64,000 bases of DNA from Parapedobacter lycopersici (GTDB taxonomy: Bacteria > Bacteroidota > Bacteroidia > Sphingobacteriales > Sphingobacteriaceae), in the NCBI RefSeq assembly GCF_024643285.1, contig NZ_JAMSLW010000001.1:903575-967574 (forward strand), read 5' to 3'. Position 1 is the stretch's first letter, and each line of letters starts with the position of its first letter. The translations under genes and the position numbers were made by a program. The notes under the pieces were generated by a model. It saw only the letters and a program-made list of their open reading frames with translations. It was not told where the DNA came from and did no database searches. Shown here in pieces: positions 1 to 9,700 of this stretch.

Positions 1-730
1 TATCGGCAAGATTAATCCCTGTTTCGGCAAAAATCACTCCAGCATAGTGCCGGAGCGTATCCTCCAGTTGTTCAACCATCTCCGGGTTGGCACCCTTCTG
101 GGGACCAAAAATGCGGGCCGCACCGTTTTCACCAAGCAGTGGATTCAGCACGTCGCACAGTATAGTAATCCGGCAATTTTTTAAGCGCTCGTCGACCGCG
201 GATCGGTCAATTGCGTGCAATCGTTGAAGTCCGTAAGGAAGGTCCAAGATGGGCTGACCCTGACGATCCAAAAAACGCACACCCAATGCCGCCAATATGC
301 CGCTGCCGCCATCAACCGTAGCCGATCCACCCATTCCGATGACGACGTGTGTTACACCTTTATCCAACGCCGCACGAACCAATTCGCCAGTGCCGTAAGA
401 GCTGGCATGCAGCGGATTCAGCGTCTCCGGCGTTAACAGGTGCAAACCCGAAGCGTCTGCCATCTCGATTACAGCTGTCCGTCCGTTTTCAATCAACCCG
501 AAAGAAGCGGAAACAGGCCTGCCCAACGGGTCTTTTACCCGGGCATGGATAAATGTCCCCTTGCATCTTTCGATAATTAACCTACCGGTGCCGTTGCCCC
601 CGTCGCCAATCGGAAAGCATTCGGCGGTACAGGAAAGCTGACTGGCGGCCAGGCCCTTTTGTATACTGGCCGCCACATCAGGTGCGTCAAGCGCATGTTT
701 AAAGGCATTGGGAGCAATGAGAATATGCAT
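1..730 (-). CDS. Glycerate kinase, C-terminus cut by window edge
   Basis: I translated this from the reverse strand. It starts MHILIAPNAFKHAL at 730 and stays open to the window edge, giving about 243 residues of a family that is usually about 375-380 long. GDGGNGT near residue 44 and GMGGSATVDGGSG mid-protein are hallmark glycine-rich motifs of the GarK/GlxK glycerate kinases (PF02595). The enzyme phosphorylates D-glycerate in the cytoplasm. It lies 19 nt downstream of a tartronate semialdehyde reductase, whose product is glycerate, so it should be the last step of the sugar-acid pathway encoded here. Which hydroxyl is phosphorylated (2- or 3-phosphoglycerate) cannot be read from the sequence. 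Confidence 0.9.
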   Translation of the reverse strand, partial: MHILIAPNAFKHALDAPDVAASIQKGLAASQLSCTAECFPIGDGGNGTGRLIIERCKGTFIHARVKDPLGRPVSASFGLIENGRTAVIEMADASGLHLLTPETLNPLHASSYGTGELVRAALDKGVTHVVIGMGGSATVDGGSGILAALGVRFLDRQGQPILDLPYGLQRLHAIDRSAVDERLKNCRITILCDVLNPLLGENGAARIFGPQKGANPEMVEQLEDTLRHYAGVIFAETGINLAD

Positions 731-749
731 TGGTGAAGCTATTATTTGG

Positions 750-1625
750 TTATTCTATCCCTGAAAGGTGTTCCAGCAGCTGGGCCAGCACGCTGTGATC
801 TGATTCACCCTTGCCCAACGCAATGGCAGCATCCATTTGAGCCGCTACCTGGGCAGCTCCTGAAAGCGGTACTGCAAGCTCCTTACCTGCCTGCAATACA
901 ATATTCATGTCTTTCCTATGCAGGTTTAACCGGAACCCCGGAGTGAAATTACGCTCTATAATCCGGTTTCCGTGAAGGTCCAGTATCCTGCTTTGCGCAA
1001 ATCCACCGAGTAGCGATTCACGTAGCTTCTTCAGGTCTACTCCTGCTTTTCTGGCCAGCGTGAATGCCTCAGCAACTGCCTGGATCGTCATGCCCACCAC
1101 CAATTGATTGCATGCTTTGGCCGTTTGACCGGCACCCTGTTGCCCTACATGTACAATATTTTTGCCCATCGCCTGCAATATCGGCAATGCCCGGGAAAAT
1201 GCATGATCATCCCCCCCTGCCATCACCGACAATGAAGCAGCCTCCGCCCCCACCTGTCCGCCCGATACCGGTGCATCCAATGCCGCTACGTCCTTCTGAC
1301 GCAATGCTTCATATAATCTGATGGCCATGGCTGGAGAAATAGTAGACATATCAATAAAAAGTGCCCCGGCTGCAATACCTTCCAGCACTCCGTTTTCACC
1401 GAAGACCACCTCCTCTACCTGCGGCGAGTCGGGAAGCATCGTAATCAGTACATCGCTGTGCCGAGCGATGGCCGCATAGCTATCAAACAGCTGGGCCCCT
1501 GCCGACGCTAACTCTACTGCGGCCTTGCTCTGTTTGAGTACCGCAAGGGGATAACCGGCCTTAATTAAATTGTGTGCCATGGGTTTCCCCATAATACCCA
1601 AGCCAATGAAACCTATTTTTTCCAT
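750..1625 (-). CDS. garR: 2-hydroxy-3-oxopropionate (tartronate semialdehyde) reductase
   Basis: This 291-residue NAD(P)H-dependent beta-hydroxyacid dehydrogenase reduces tartronate semialdehyde to D-glycerate. The Rossmann motif GLGIMG is at residues 8-13, the substrate-binding segment DAPVSGGQVGAEA lies near residue 117, and the catalytic lysine is in QTAKACNQ (Lys170). An upstream in-frame start at 1688 exists, but it would add 21 residues, partly encoded by a hairpin, before the conserved beta-strand; the ATG at 1625 (MEKIGFIGLG) matches family N-termini. It sits between a UxuA-like gene and glycerate kinase. GarR and the related 3-hydroxyisobutyrate dehydrogenases are hard to separate by sequence, so the assignment rests partly on the neighbouring aldolase and kinase. 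Confidence 0.85.
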   Translation of the reverse strand: MEKIGFIGLGIMGKPMAHNLIKAGYPLAVLKQSKAAVELASAGAQLFDSYAAIARHSDVLITMLPDSPQVEEVVFGENGVLEGIAAGALFIDMSTISPAMAIRLYEALRQKDVAALDAPVSGGQVGAEAASLSVMAGGDDHAFSRALPILQAMGKNIVHVGQQGAGQTAKACNQLVVGMTIQAVAEAFTLARKAGVDLKKLRESLLGGFAQSRILDLHGNRIIERNFTPGFRLNLHRKDMNIVLQAGKELAVPLSGAAQVAAQMDAAIALGKGESDHSVLAQLLEHLSGIE

Positions 1626-1646
1626 ATTAATTCCATTCATTATGCA

Positions 1647-1674
1647 TACCGGTCCGGATGTATCCGGACCGGTA
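1647..1674 (-). terminator. Strong intercistronic hairpin (no U-tract)
   Basis: ACCGGTCCGGA (1648-1658) and its exact complement TCCGGACCGGT (1663-1673) flank a 4-nt loop, and one more T-A pair extends the stem to 12 bp. It lies in the 71-nt gap between the UxuA-like gene and garR. No U-run follows on the minus strand, so it is more likely an mRNA-processing or stability element, or a partial attenuator, than a full terminator. Confidence 0.5.
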
Positions 1675-1696
1675 CAGCAAACTTCCATAAAATATT

Positions 1697-2833
1697 TTAA
1701 ACTTCATCCGATACGGCCTGTAAAAGCCCCTTGATATAACCGTAACAAAAAGCAAATGCCTGGGCATTGCTCCCCTCAGCGGCGTGTACCGGAACATGAT
1801 CAGGCATCACCATGCCATCAAAACCTACATCGCGCAGCGCACGGATTACCTGGAAAAAATCCATGTCGCCATTATCAGGATAGACTTCCTGAAAATTGTC
1901 CCACCCTCCTTTGATGTTCCGCAGGTGAATATTGAATATTTGATTCCGTTCTCCCACCCATTTGATAATCGGTAAAATTTCGGTTTTCGGATCTTTGAGC
2001 CCTTCGGCAATGGAACCGATACAAAAATTAAACCCGTGGTATTCGCTGTCGGAAAGCTGCGCAAACCGCTTAATGCCTTCAAACACGTCGGGACTGTTCC
2101 ACCGGGTAATCCCCCGATAACCGGGGTGGGTCGGCGGATCCGCGATGTGATTTCCCAGCTTCACTTTGTATTCTTCTGCCACAGGCAGCACCCGATCAAG
2201 AAAATAAGCAATCCGTTCAAACATGTCATCGATGGAAACATCGCCGGCGACGGTCTTCGGATCATTGTTTTTGACTGCCTCTTCGTAATTCCACGTACTA
2301 TATGAGGCATTGCCCCGTTTAGGATCGACTGTCCTGCCCGTACGTAATACCGGAAGTATCGTGGTATTGTAATTTAACAATTTGACACCAGTCTTCCCGG
2401 CCACCTCGATCATCTGCTGGATGATTTCGATTTCCCGGTCCCGTTCGGGACTTTTTCCCAGCATAATATTGGGGTACAGCACCCGATCGATGCCTGCAGA
2501 GGTGAGCGGCAAGTGATAAGCATCCAGGCTGATGCCGTACTTTTCGCAGGCCTCACGTTTAGCCATGGAATCTTCGAGATCCCACCCCACACCATCGATC
2601 ACTTTGGGCATCCCGCCGTCAATATTGTACACCCCATGCCGGGCTTTAAATTCGAGGTTCTCGATGGTGGTCCCCCCCGACTGGCACCCCACCTTCATCA
2701 GTACCTTCTTCTTGGCTGACGCGGTGTTTTCAGCCACAGGTGTATTGCAGCTCACCGCCGCCGTGCCTACAGCACCGCCCAACACAGCAGCACCCATGGT
2801 ACCGGCGGTTATCACAAACTTTCTTCTTTTCAT
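1697..2833 (-). CDS. Exported UxuA/mannonate dehydratase-like TIM-barrel protein
   Basis: This 378-residue protein starts MKRRKFVITAG, a twin-arginine-like motif, followed by a hydrophobic stretch ending in AVSC (Cys29), so it may be a Tat-exported lipoprotein. The rest resembles the mannonate dehydratase/xylose-isomerase-like TIM barrel (PF03786). The four metal-ligand positions of UxuA appear kept: His229 in GNHIADPP, Cys271 in FCIGS, His303 in NIHLRN and Asp345 in MPDH. UxuA converts D-mannonate to 2-keto-3-deoxygluconate in the cytoplasm, so an export signal is unusual. It lies between a GntP permease and garR, in an operon that has no GarD or GudD. It may be the missing dehydratase or an epimerase on the imported sugar acid; the substrate is unknown. 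Confidence 0.7.
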   Translation of the reverse strand: MKRRKFVITAGTMGAAVLGGAVGTAAVSCNTPVAENTASAKKKVLMKVGCQSGGTTIENLEFKARHGVYNIDGGMPKVIDGVGWDLEDSMAKREACEKYGISLDAYHLPLTSAGIDRVLYPNIMLGKSPERDREIEIIQQMIEVAGKTGVKLLNYNTTILPVLRTGRTVDPKRGNASYSTWNYEEAVKNNDPKTVAGDVSIDDMFERIAYFLDRVLPVAEEYKVKLGNHIADPPTHPGYRGITRWNSPDVFEGIKRFAQLSDSEYHGFNFCIGSIAEGLKDPKTEILPIIKWVGERNQIFNIHLRNIKGGWDNFQEVYPDNGDMDFFQVIRALRDVGFDGMVMPDHVPVHAAEGSNAQAFAFCYGYIKGLLQAVSDEV

Positions 2834-2870
2834 CGTTTCATTATTTATGGTAAATATTCAGTTAACTAAA

Positions 2871-4337
2871 TCAGATCAGCGGCAGCAGCTGTGCGGCGAT
2901 GAGGATAACGATCAACCCGGTTACCCCCATGATAATGCTCATCGGCATGAAGGTTTTCAATGCCTCCTGCTCCGTGAGATTACTCATCTTGCACACAATC
3001 CAGAAGCCGGCATCGTTCATCCAGGGAACCAGCTTGGCGCCACAGCCGATGGCCAGGCCCAGGTAGAGGTGGTGGTATTCGAGGTGACCGGTATTAGCCA
3101 TACCAGACAGGATGCCGGACGCCGTAATAAGTGCAACCGTGGCCGAACCCTGTGCTGTACGGACTACCGCGGCGATAAAAAACGCCAGCGGGATCAGCGC
3201 CATCTGGTAACCGCGGGTCATTTCCACGATGGTGGAGCTGATGCCGGTATATTGAAGCATACTACCGAAAGCGCCGCCTGCGGAGGTAATCAGGATAATC
3301 CCACCACCGCTCATTAGTGCCGCCTGCACGAAGGCCGTCATGCCTTCTTTACTTTCCCTTTTCTGCTTCACCAGCAGGATCAGTGCAACCAGTCCACCGG
3401 CAATCAGTGCGATATTCTTGTCGCCAAGAAAGTTAATCAGGGAGATGGTGGCCGAAAGCACAGCCGACGGTGCCGCAATGCTTTCGGCGGGCAATAACGA
3501 ATGTACGAACGTATGTGCACAGATGAATACCAGCGGAATCAGCACCGGCAACAGCGACCAGCCCAATGAAGGAAGTTGTTTATCATCCTTTTCCGCGTTG
3601 CTCCGGATATCTTCCAAACGGGCATCCAGCGAATCCCGGACGGGAATAGTCCACTTCCGATTCGCCCAGGTGGCAAACAGGTAGCCTGAAGCGCTGGTAA
3701 CGATTCCCAAAAGCGCCCCGGCAATCATCATCAGGCCGATGGGTATCTGCATCTCCCCGACCAGAAAGAGCGGTCCGGGAGCAGGGGGCACCAGCGAATT
3801 GGCCATTACGGCGCCGGCAAGGATGGCCAGCACAAGCAACAGGTAATTTTTCCCGATACGCATCGACATGGTTTTCGCCAGCGGCATCATCAGAAAAATA
3901 ACCGTATCGAAGAATACCGGTATTCCAATGAAAAAACTGCTGATCAGGAATCCGATTGGCGCACGCTCAATGCCGGTCATACGCAGCATGGAACGTACAA
4001 TCTTTTCGGCAGCACCGCTATCCAGCATGCATTTGCCAATAATGGCAGCCATCGCAATCAGGATACCGATTTTGCCGCACGTATTACCAAATTCCACGGC
4101 GATCCGCTCACCAATGCTACGCTCCGACAGCTGCAGCGCAGCATCTGCGGACAGCCCCTTATCCAGTCCAAACTGTTCGATCGCCGCCGCGGGCGTCATC
4201 CAGGCGACCACGAAAGCGCCCAGCAGCAATGCCAAAAAAGGATGGAGCTTCATTCCGATAATCCCGCCCACCACGATAAACATGCCGATGAGCAGGATAA
4301 ATATGGGATCGGCTATCAATTGGGTGATGCTCATCAT
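2871..4337 (-). CDS. gntP: GntP-family gluconate/sugar-acid:H+ symporter
   Basis: This 488-residue inner-membrane protein has about 12-14 hydrophobic segments from the N-terminal FILLIGMFIVVGGIIGM to the C-terminal MGVTGLIVILIAAQLLPL. GntP signatures (PF02447) include the segment GNTCGKIGILIAMAAIIGK, NSLVPPAPGPL and the late MNDAGFWIVCKM. Family members import gluconate, idonate, glycerate and related hydroxy acids by proton symport. Its start overlaps the stop of the upstream aldolase by 4 nt (ATGA-type), which indicates translational coupling. With the SusC/SusD pair handling the outer membrane, this would be the inner-membrane step for the same acidic substrate. The symbol names the family, not a proven substrate. 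Confidence 0.88.
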   Translation of the reverse strand: MMSITQLIADPIFILLIGMFIVVGGIIGMKLHPFLALLLGAFVVAWMTPAAAIEQFGLDKGLSADAALQLSERSIGERIAVEFGNTCGKIGILIAMAAIIGKCMLDSGAAEKIVRSMLRMTGIERAPIGFLISSFFIGIPVFFDTVIFLMMPLAKTMSMRIGKNYLLLVLAILAGAVMANSLVPPAPGPLFLVGEMQIPIGLMMIAGALLGIVTSASGYLFATWANRKWTIPVRDSLDARLEDIRSNAEKDDKQLPSLGWSLLPVLIPLVFICAHTFVHSLLPAESIAAPSAVLSATISLINFLGDKNIALIAGGLVALILLVKQKRESKEGMTAFVQAALMSGGGIILITSAGGAFGSMLQYTGISSTIVEMTRGYQMALIPLAFFIAAVVRTAQGSATVALITASGILSGMANTGHLEYHHLYLGLAIGCGAKLVPWMNDAGFWIVCKMSNLTEQEALKTFMPMSIIMGVTGLIVILIAAQLLPLI

Positions 4338-5116
4338 GTTCGATTTAAGGGTTTGGAAATAAATGAATTTAGCTTGTCAGCCGTCTGACGGGCACCCTGG
4401 GCTACGAATGTCGCATCCGCACCACAGGCAATCAACTGGATGCCCATTTCGTGATAAGTGGGAAAGTCAGCTGGATCAAACAACAGGATTCCCGTGGCTT
4501 TACCTGCTTTTTTCGCGGCATTTACCGTGGCCCGGATGGCGTCTTTAAAGATTGGGTGGTCAAACTGTCCGAAAATGCCAAGCGCCATGGACAGGTCTGC
4601 CGGTCCGATAAAAAGCACGTCTACCCCATCCAGGGCAGCAATGCCGTCGAGGCAGTCAAGGGCGCCGGGCGTTTCAATCTGGACGATACCCAACAGGTTG
4701 TCTTTGGCAGTTTCCCGATATTCGGAGAAACGCGTACCGAAATTAGTGGCACGTACCATTTTGGCTACACCACGGACACCTTCGGGCGGATAAAATAACC
4801 CATCGACAACGGCCTGGGCTTCTGCCACGTTATTTATCCGTGGACACATAATGCCTTCAGCGCCTAGGTCGAGCACCCGGTGCAGCCGTTGCCGTTCAAA
4901 GCTCTCCACCCGCACTATAGCAGCTGCCTGGGTGTGGGTCAGCGCCTGCAGCTGAAACAGCAGGTCTTTGCTTTCTCCGGCACCGTGTTCGAGGTCAATC
5001 AGTACCCAGTCAAATCCGGACAGGCCTACAATTTCAGCGGTGACCGAACTTCCCAGGTTCAGCCAGCAACCGGTGAGTGTTTCTCCCCGTTTAAGTCTTG
5101 TTTTTAAGTTTTTCAT
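4334..5116 (-). CDS. HpcH/HpaI-family 2-keto-3-deoxy acid aldolase (GarL-like)
   Basis: This 260-residue class II aldolase (PF03328) matches the 2-dehydro-3-deoxyglucarate aldolase type, which yields pyruvate and tartronate semialdehyde. Visible motifs are LIDLEHGAGE with catalytic-type His44, VRVESFERQ, metal ligand Glu148 in VQIETPGA and Asp174 in FIGPADLSMALG; their spacing is close to that of E. coli GarL. The longer frame from 5194 would add 26 residues without family similarity and would run back into the end of the SusD gene, so I chose the ATG at 5116 (MKNLKTRLKRG). It follows SusD by 62 nt and overlaps gntP by 4 nt. YfaU- or HpaI-type substrates are alternatives, but garR and glycerate kinase downstream favour tartronate semialdehyde as product. 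Confidence 0.82.
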   Translation of the reverse strand: MKNLKTRLKRGETLTGCWLNLGSSVTAEIVGLSGFDWVLIDLEHGAGESKDLLFQLQALTHTQAAAIVRVESFERQRLHRVLDLGAEGIMCPRINNVAEAQAVVDGLFYPPEGVRGVAKMVRATNFGTRFSEYRETAKDNLLGIVQIETPGALDCLDGIAALDGVDVLFIGPADLSMALGIFGQFDHPIFKDAIRATVNAAKKAGKATGILLFDPADFPTYHEMGIQLIACGADATFVAQGARQTADKLNSFISKPLNRT

Positions 5117-5178
5117 TAGCCTAATTTTTTGGTTTTTTGCTGTTAGTGGCATCAATGGGGCCGCGGATTTAATGTCCG

Positions 5179-6717
5179 TTAGGGAGTATCCCACCAGACA
5201 CGTGTATCCAATAGATCGGGTCCCTGCCGTGTAATTGCCTGTTGTACGTTTTCCTGGTTTACATTTAATTCCGAGTCCGGGTAAGTAATACGGCGTATAA
5301 AATCTTCCGATTGCAGGTCGCTGCCCGGATAAGGATTGGGTGTTAGTTCCGGGTAGCCACTCCTGCGGAAATTAGCAAACGCTTCCGGGCCATTTAAAAA
5401 GGAGGCCACCCAGTATTCCGTATTGATCTGCTCCATGGCCGCACCCGCATCCAGCGGATGAGCTGCCAGATAAGTAGTAATCGCATCTTCACTGATTGCA
5501 GTACCGCCCCCGTATGCAGCCAATTGCTGCATGTGTGCCCTTACACCGTCGGCATATAAGGCAGCTGCATCATCCGAAATCCAGCCCCGTACAGCGGCTT
5601 CAGCAAGCAGCAGCCGGGTCTGTGCATGCGTTACCAAAAAACTCGGCGCCTGCGGGTCAGCCATGCGCGTACGGTCAAGCTGGCTATAATCCCACAGGCT
5701 GGCCAGGCCACTTGCCGCCACGGCCTCCGATACGGTGGTGTTATCATATCCCTGGGGCATTCCAATCTGTACGTCAACCGACCGGTCGGCCACTCCCTCC
5801 GTCTGGTCGGCTCCGCTGGTGGCACCGATGTAGCGGACAGCAATGGACATAAGGCGCGGATCGTCATTCATCTTAAGGTAATCCACAAAATCCTCGGTAA
5901 GGTAATAGAAGGCCGATTGGCCACCATTCAGCTGACTGCCAATGGGGTTGTTAAAATTGGCATTGTGGCGGATTATGGCGTTGTCGTCATTTGATTCCAT
6001 TACTCCCCCGGCAACGGCCCGTGCGGCATAGTCGGCTGCTTTACCGGGGTCTACCTTGGAAAGCCGCATTGCTGCCCGCAGCAGCAGCGAATTCCCCAAA
6101 CGCCTCCACTTTGTAATGTCCCCTCCATAGAGTACTTCACCTGATACTGGCTGACCCGCGGGATCCAACGCGGACGAGGCCCCTTCCAGCTCATTCAGCA
6201 GATCGGCATAAATGGCTTCCTGCGCGTCGTATACCGGGTTCGACACATTCTCCAGGTAGCCCTGCCCTGCACTGAAATAGGGAATATCCCCATATGTATC
6301 GGTTAATACCATAAAGGCAAATGCCCTCCATATCCTCGCGATATGGTATAAGTTGGCCTGAGCAGGGTCGTCCTGGGTACGGTTGATGACGTCGACCAGG
6401 TTTTTGATCAGGTTACGGTAACCGTTCTCCCAGTTTCCGGCAGCTACATTCCGATTATCCTGATTGAAATTGGCCGCGGCGCCGACACCACTGAACGGCG
6501 TAATCATCTGCTTGACGATCGTTGTCTCATAACTCAGGTTACCGTATGTCGGTGCGCTGGAAACAAGCGCACTGTTTAGCTGGAATACCGGTTCCACATC
6601 GGTAAGGGCGATGGGATTGATATTCATCTCGTCAAACCCGCTGTCGCACGAAACGCATACGGCAAGGGAGAGCATACCGCCTAATATATATGTGTTAATC
6701 CTTTTCATGTTATCCAT
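5179..6717 (-). CDS. SusD/RagB-family surface nutrient-binding lipoprotein
   Basis: This 512-residue SusD-like protein (the SusD-like_2 type) caps a SusC channel at the outer membrane. The N-terminus has a lipoprotein signal, ILGGMLSLAVCVSC, with the modified Cys followed by DSGFDEMNINP. The starts at 6717 (MDNMK) and 6708 (MKRIN) are both plausible. Alpha-helical repeat segments such as LYHIARIWRAFAFMVLTDTYGDIPY and the C-terminal PNPYPGSDL region are typical. It lies 34 nt after SusC and 62 nt before the aldolase, so import and catabolism look co-transcribed. No exported glycoside hydrolase or lyase lies in this operon, which suggests a small acidic sugar or free oligomer as cargo. Confidence 0.9.
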   Translation of the reverse strand: MDNMKRINTYILGGMLSLAVCVSCDSGFDEMNINPIALTDVEPVFQLNSALVSSAPTYGNLSYETTIVKQMITPFSGVGAAANFNQDNRNVAAGNWENGYRNLIKNLVDVINRTQDDPAQANLYHIARIWRAFAFMVLTDTYGDIPYFSAGQGYLENVSNPVYDAQEAIYADLLNELEGASSALDPAGQPVSGEVLYGGDITKWRRLGNSLLLRAAMRLSKVDPGKAADYAARAVAGGVMESNDDNAIIRHNANFNNPIGSQLNGGQSAFYYLTEDFVDYLKMNDDPRLMSIAVRYIGATSGADQTEGVADRSVDVQIGMPQGYDNTTVSEAVAASGLASLWDYSQLDRTRMADPQAPSFLVTHAQTRLLLAEAAVRGWISDDAAALYADGVRAHMQQLAAYGGGTAISEDAITTYLAAHPLDAGAAMEQINTEYWVASFLNGPEAFANFRRSGYPELTPNPYPGSDLQSEDFIRRITYPDSELNVNQENVQQAITRQGPDLLDTRVWWDTP

Positions 6718-6751
6718 ACTTAAGTGTTGAAAAATTAGTTGCGGCGATTCA

Positions 6752-9700
6752 TTAGAATTTCACATTCAGGTTGAATCCTACACTCCGGGTAATGGGCAGT
6801 CCGGTTGCCTCCAGGCCCACCAGGTTATCTGATGGAAACCCGAATTGATCCGGATGGATATTAGGCACCCATTTTTTCAAAACAGCCACATTATTCACCA
6901 CGACACTCAGCCTGAGACCATCTATAAACCGCACCTGATTCAGCAGTTTTGAAAAATCATAACCCAGTGTCACCTGCCTTAGCTGCCAAAGCCCGGCGTT
7001 GTATACAAACTGCTCGGCGATGTTCTGGCTTCGCACCGTTTCATAGAATGCCTGCAATCCCGAAGCGGTGGTATTGGGCTGTCCATCTTCGTTAACGCCA
7101 CTGCCCACCACTACATTTTCTTCCCTTCCGGGCAATGTTCCTTGATGCAGACCGTGCCGCCAGGCATTGAAGTTCGTCCCCGAGATCATCTTATGTCCCA
7201 GCTTAAAATCAATCAGGAAAGAAAAGGTCAGGTCTTTGTACCTAAAGCCGTTGTTGATCCCGCCCACCCAGAGCGGCAGCGCGCTGCCAAAAGCGATTTG
7301 TGAGGGTGTCCGCAGCGGACGTCCGTTTCCGCTGTCAAAAACCTGCCGGCCCTGATCATCTCTCAGGTATCCAAAACCATACAACTGCCCCATGGCTTGT
7401 CCAACTACCTGCCGGAGCTCGCCGGTAAACTCACCGGTACCGACCGTGATCATATCATCGCTCACATCCTTCCCTAGATTCAGCACCTTGGTCACGTTAT
7501 AAGCCGCATTAAAACTGGCGTTCCATTCAAAATGTTCCCTTGCTACCGGCGTGCCCGTAACCAGCATTTCCAGTCCACGGTTCCGGCTTTGGCCGACATT
7601 CACCAGTTGATTAATGTACCCCGAGGCATCTGAGATCTGTGCCTGCAAAATCTGGTCGGACGATAGCTTATCGTATCCCGTTAACTCAAAGCCCAGTCGG
7701 TTGGCAAAAAACTGCATTTCGATGCCCACTTCTTTTTCGGTGACCCGCATGGGACGGAGATTGGGATTCGGAACGACCGTACCATTGATGTTGGCCAATG
7801 TCCGGGCAGAACCATCAGGACCGGCGAACTGCAACGGGTTAATGAAATAAAAGAGGTTATTGGAATAGGGCTGCACATCGGTGTCGCTACCTACTTCGGC
7901 ATATGCCGCCCGCAGCTTACCAAAAGAAATCCAATCCGGCAGTGATTCACGCAGGGCCTGGGAAAAAACGAAACTGGCCGTGACGGATGGATAACTGATG
8001 CTTCTGTTCTCAGGTGACAGGGTAGAAAACCAGTCGTTCCGCAACGTACCGTTCAAGTATAAAAACTCCCGATACGAAACCTCAGCGGCGCCATATATCG
8101 AGTTTACCTGTCTTTCGCTAATGCTGTAGATCGGGCTAAGCTGCCGGCCATTACCCAGCGTATACAGACCACGCGTATAAAAATCATCCACCAATACATT
8201 ATTGTTGGTCAGTTTGCGATACATCTGGTTACCCCCCAGCGTCAGGTTAACACCAAAATCACCGAAAGTACGCGTTGCATTGATTAGGATGTCTGCGTTA
8301 ATCTCCCTGAAATGGCGAACATCCTGCACGTATTCACCGTTAACGAATCCCGGGGGAGCAGGTGCCTGCCGCTGGCTGCCCGTAGGCAGGTTATATTCCT
8401 GATCCCGGGCATAATAATCCTGTCCCACACGCCCTTGCAGGTAAAGCCAGTCGGTAAAATTATAGCGCGCAGTGATGTTGCCAAATATGCGGTCACGGTC
8501 GATATTGTCGAAACGCGTTAACGCAAAATACGGATTGGTCCGGTTGGTAAATCTTGACCACAGGTATTCATTTCCGTTTTCGTCGGTGGCGTACTGTTTC
8601 AATAGGTCCAGCGGCATGGAATTGGCCAAGTTGTAAATGACTACCGGGCTGTAGTCCTGTTCAGCAATATTCGGCGGATTATGCCGCCGTTCATTAGAGT
8701 AATTGATATTGCCGGAAACGGTCAGTTTATCGGCAAATGTATGGGTAAAGCCCAGGTTCACCGTTTTCCGGTCATAATCCGATCCGGGTAAAATGGCGTT
8801 GCTGTTCATATTGGAAACCGAAAGGTTAAAGCCACCGAATTCACCCCCAGAAGAAAGGGTTACGCTGTTGGTGAAGTTAAAACCGGTCCGATAATAATTG
8901 GTGATCTGGTCCCTTTGCGGGGCATACGGTACTTCGACCCCATCAAACAGTATCTGTGTCATTCCCGGTTCAAACCGTTCCCCGAAACTCCATTGGCCTG
9001 AAGTGGGGTTTGGTGCCGTAGGCCGTACCCCATTTTCTCCTTGGCCGTAATCATATTGGTAATCGGTATAATCCAGCGGTGTATCGTGCGTGAAGTTGGT
9101 ATTATATTCCAGGCCGATACCCCCACCGGCATTCCGGCTCTTCGTGGTAATCATGATCACTCCATCCTTAGCCCGCGAGCCGTACAACGCAGAAGCTGCC
9201 GCTCCCTTCAGTACGGTCATACTCTCAATGTCATCGGGGTTAATGCTGCTCAGGCCGTCACCACTGTCCGATGTACGGTTACTGCCGCGTTCACTCACAT
9301 CGCCCCGCGCACCGAAATTGGTGTTGTCTATCGGCACCCCGTTGACCACAATCAACGGTGAATTGTTCCCGCCGAAAGACGACTGGCCCCGGATCCGTAT
9401 CTTACTTGTTCCCGCCGTTCCCGAACCCATTGACGTAATGTTTACACCTGCCATTTTTCCCTGCAGGGCATTCATAAAATTCGAGGTACGGTTCACGGTT
9501 ACTTCCTCAGGAGCGGCAGTGGCAGTGGAATAGCCCAGGCTTTTTGCTTCCCTTTTGATACCCAACGCGGTTACCACCACTTCACTGAGCGCCTGCTGGT
9601 CTTCCTCCAGGCTGATGTTGACCGTCCTTTGAGAACCGATGGCAATTTGCCGTTCCAGGTAACCGATATAAGTAAAAACAAGCGTACTGTTTTGCGCAAC

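Noticed and set aside
2532..3317. A 261-codon plus-strand frame opposite the UxuA-like and GntP genes.
   Set aside because: Fully antisense to two confident genes, and its composition is that of a shadow frame.
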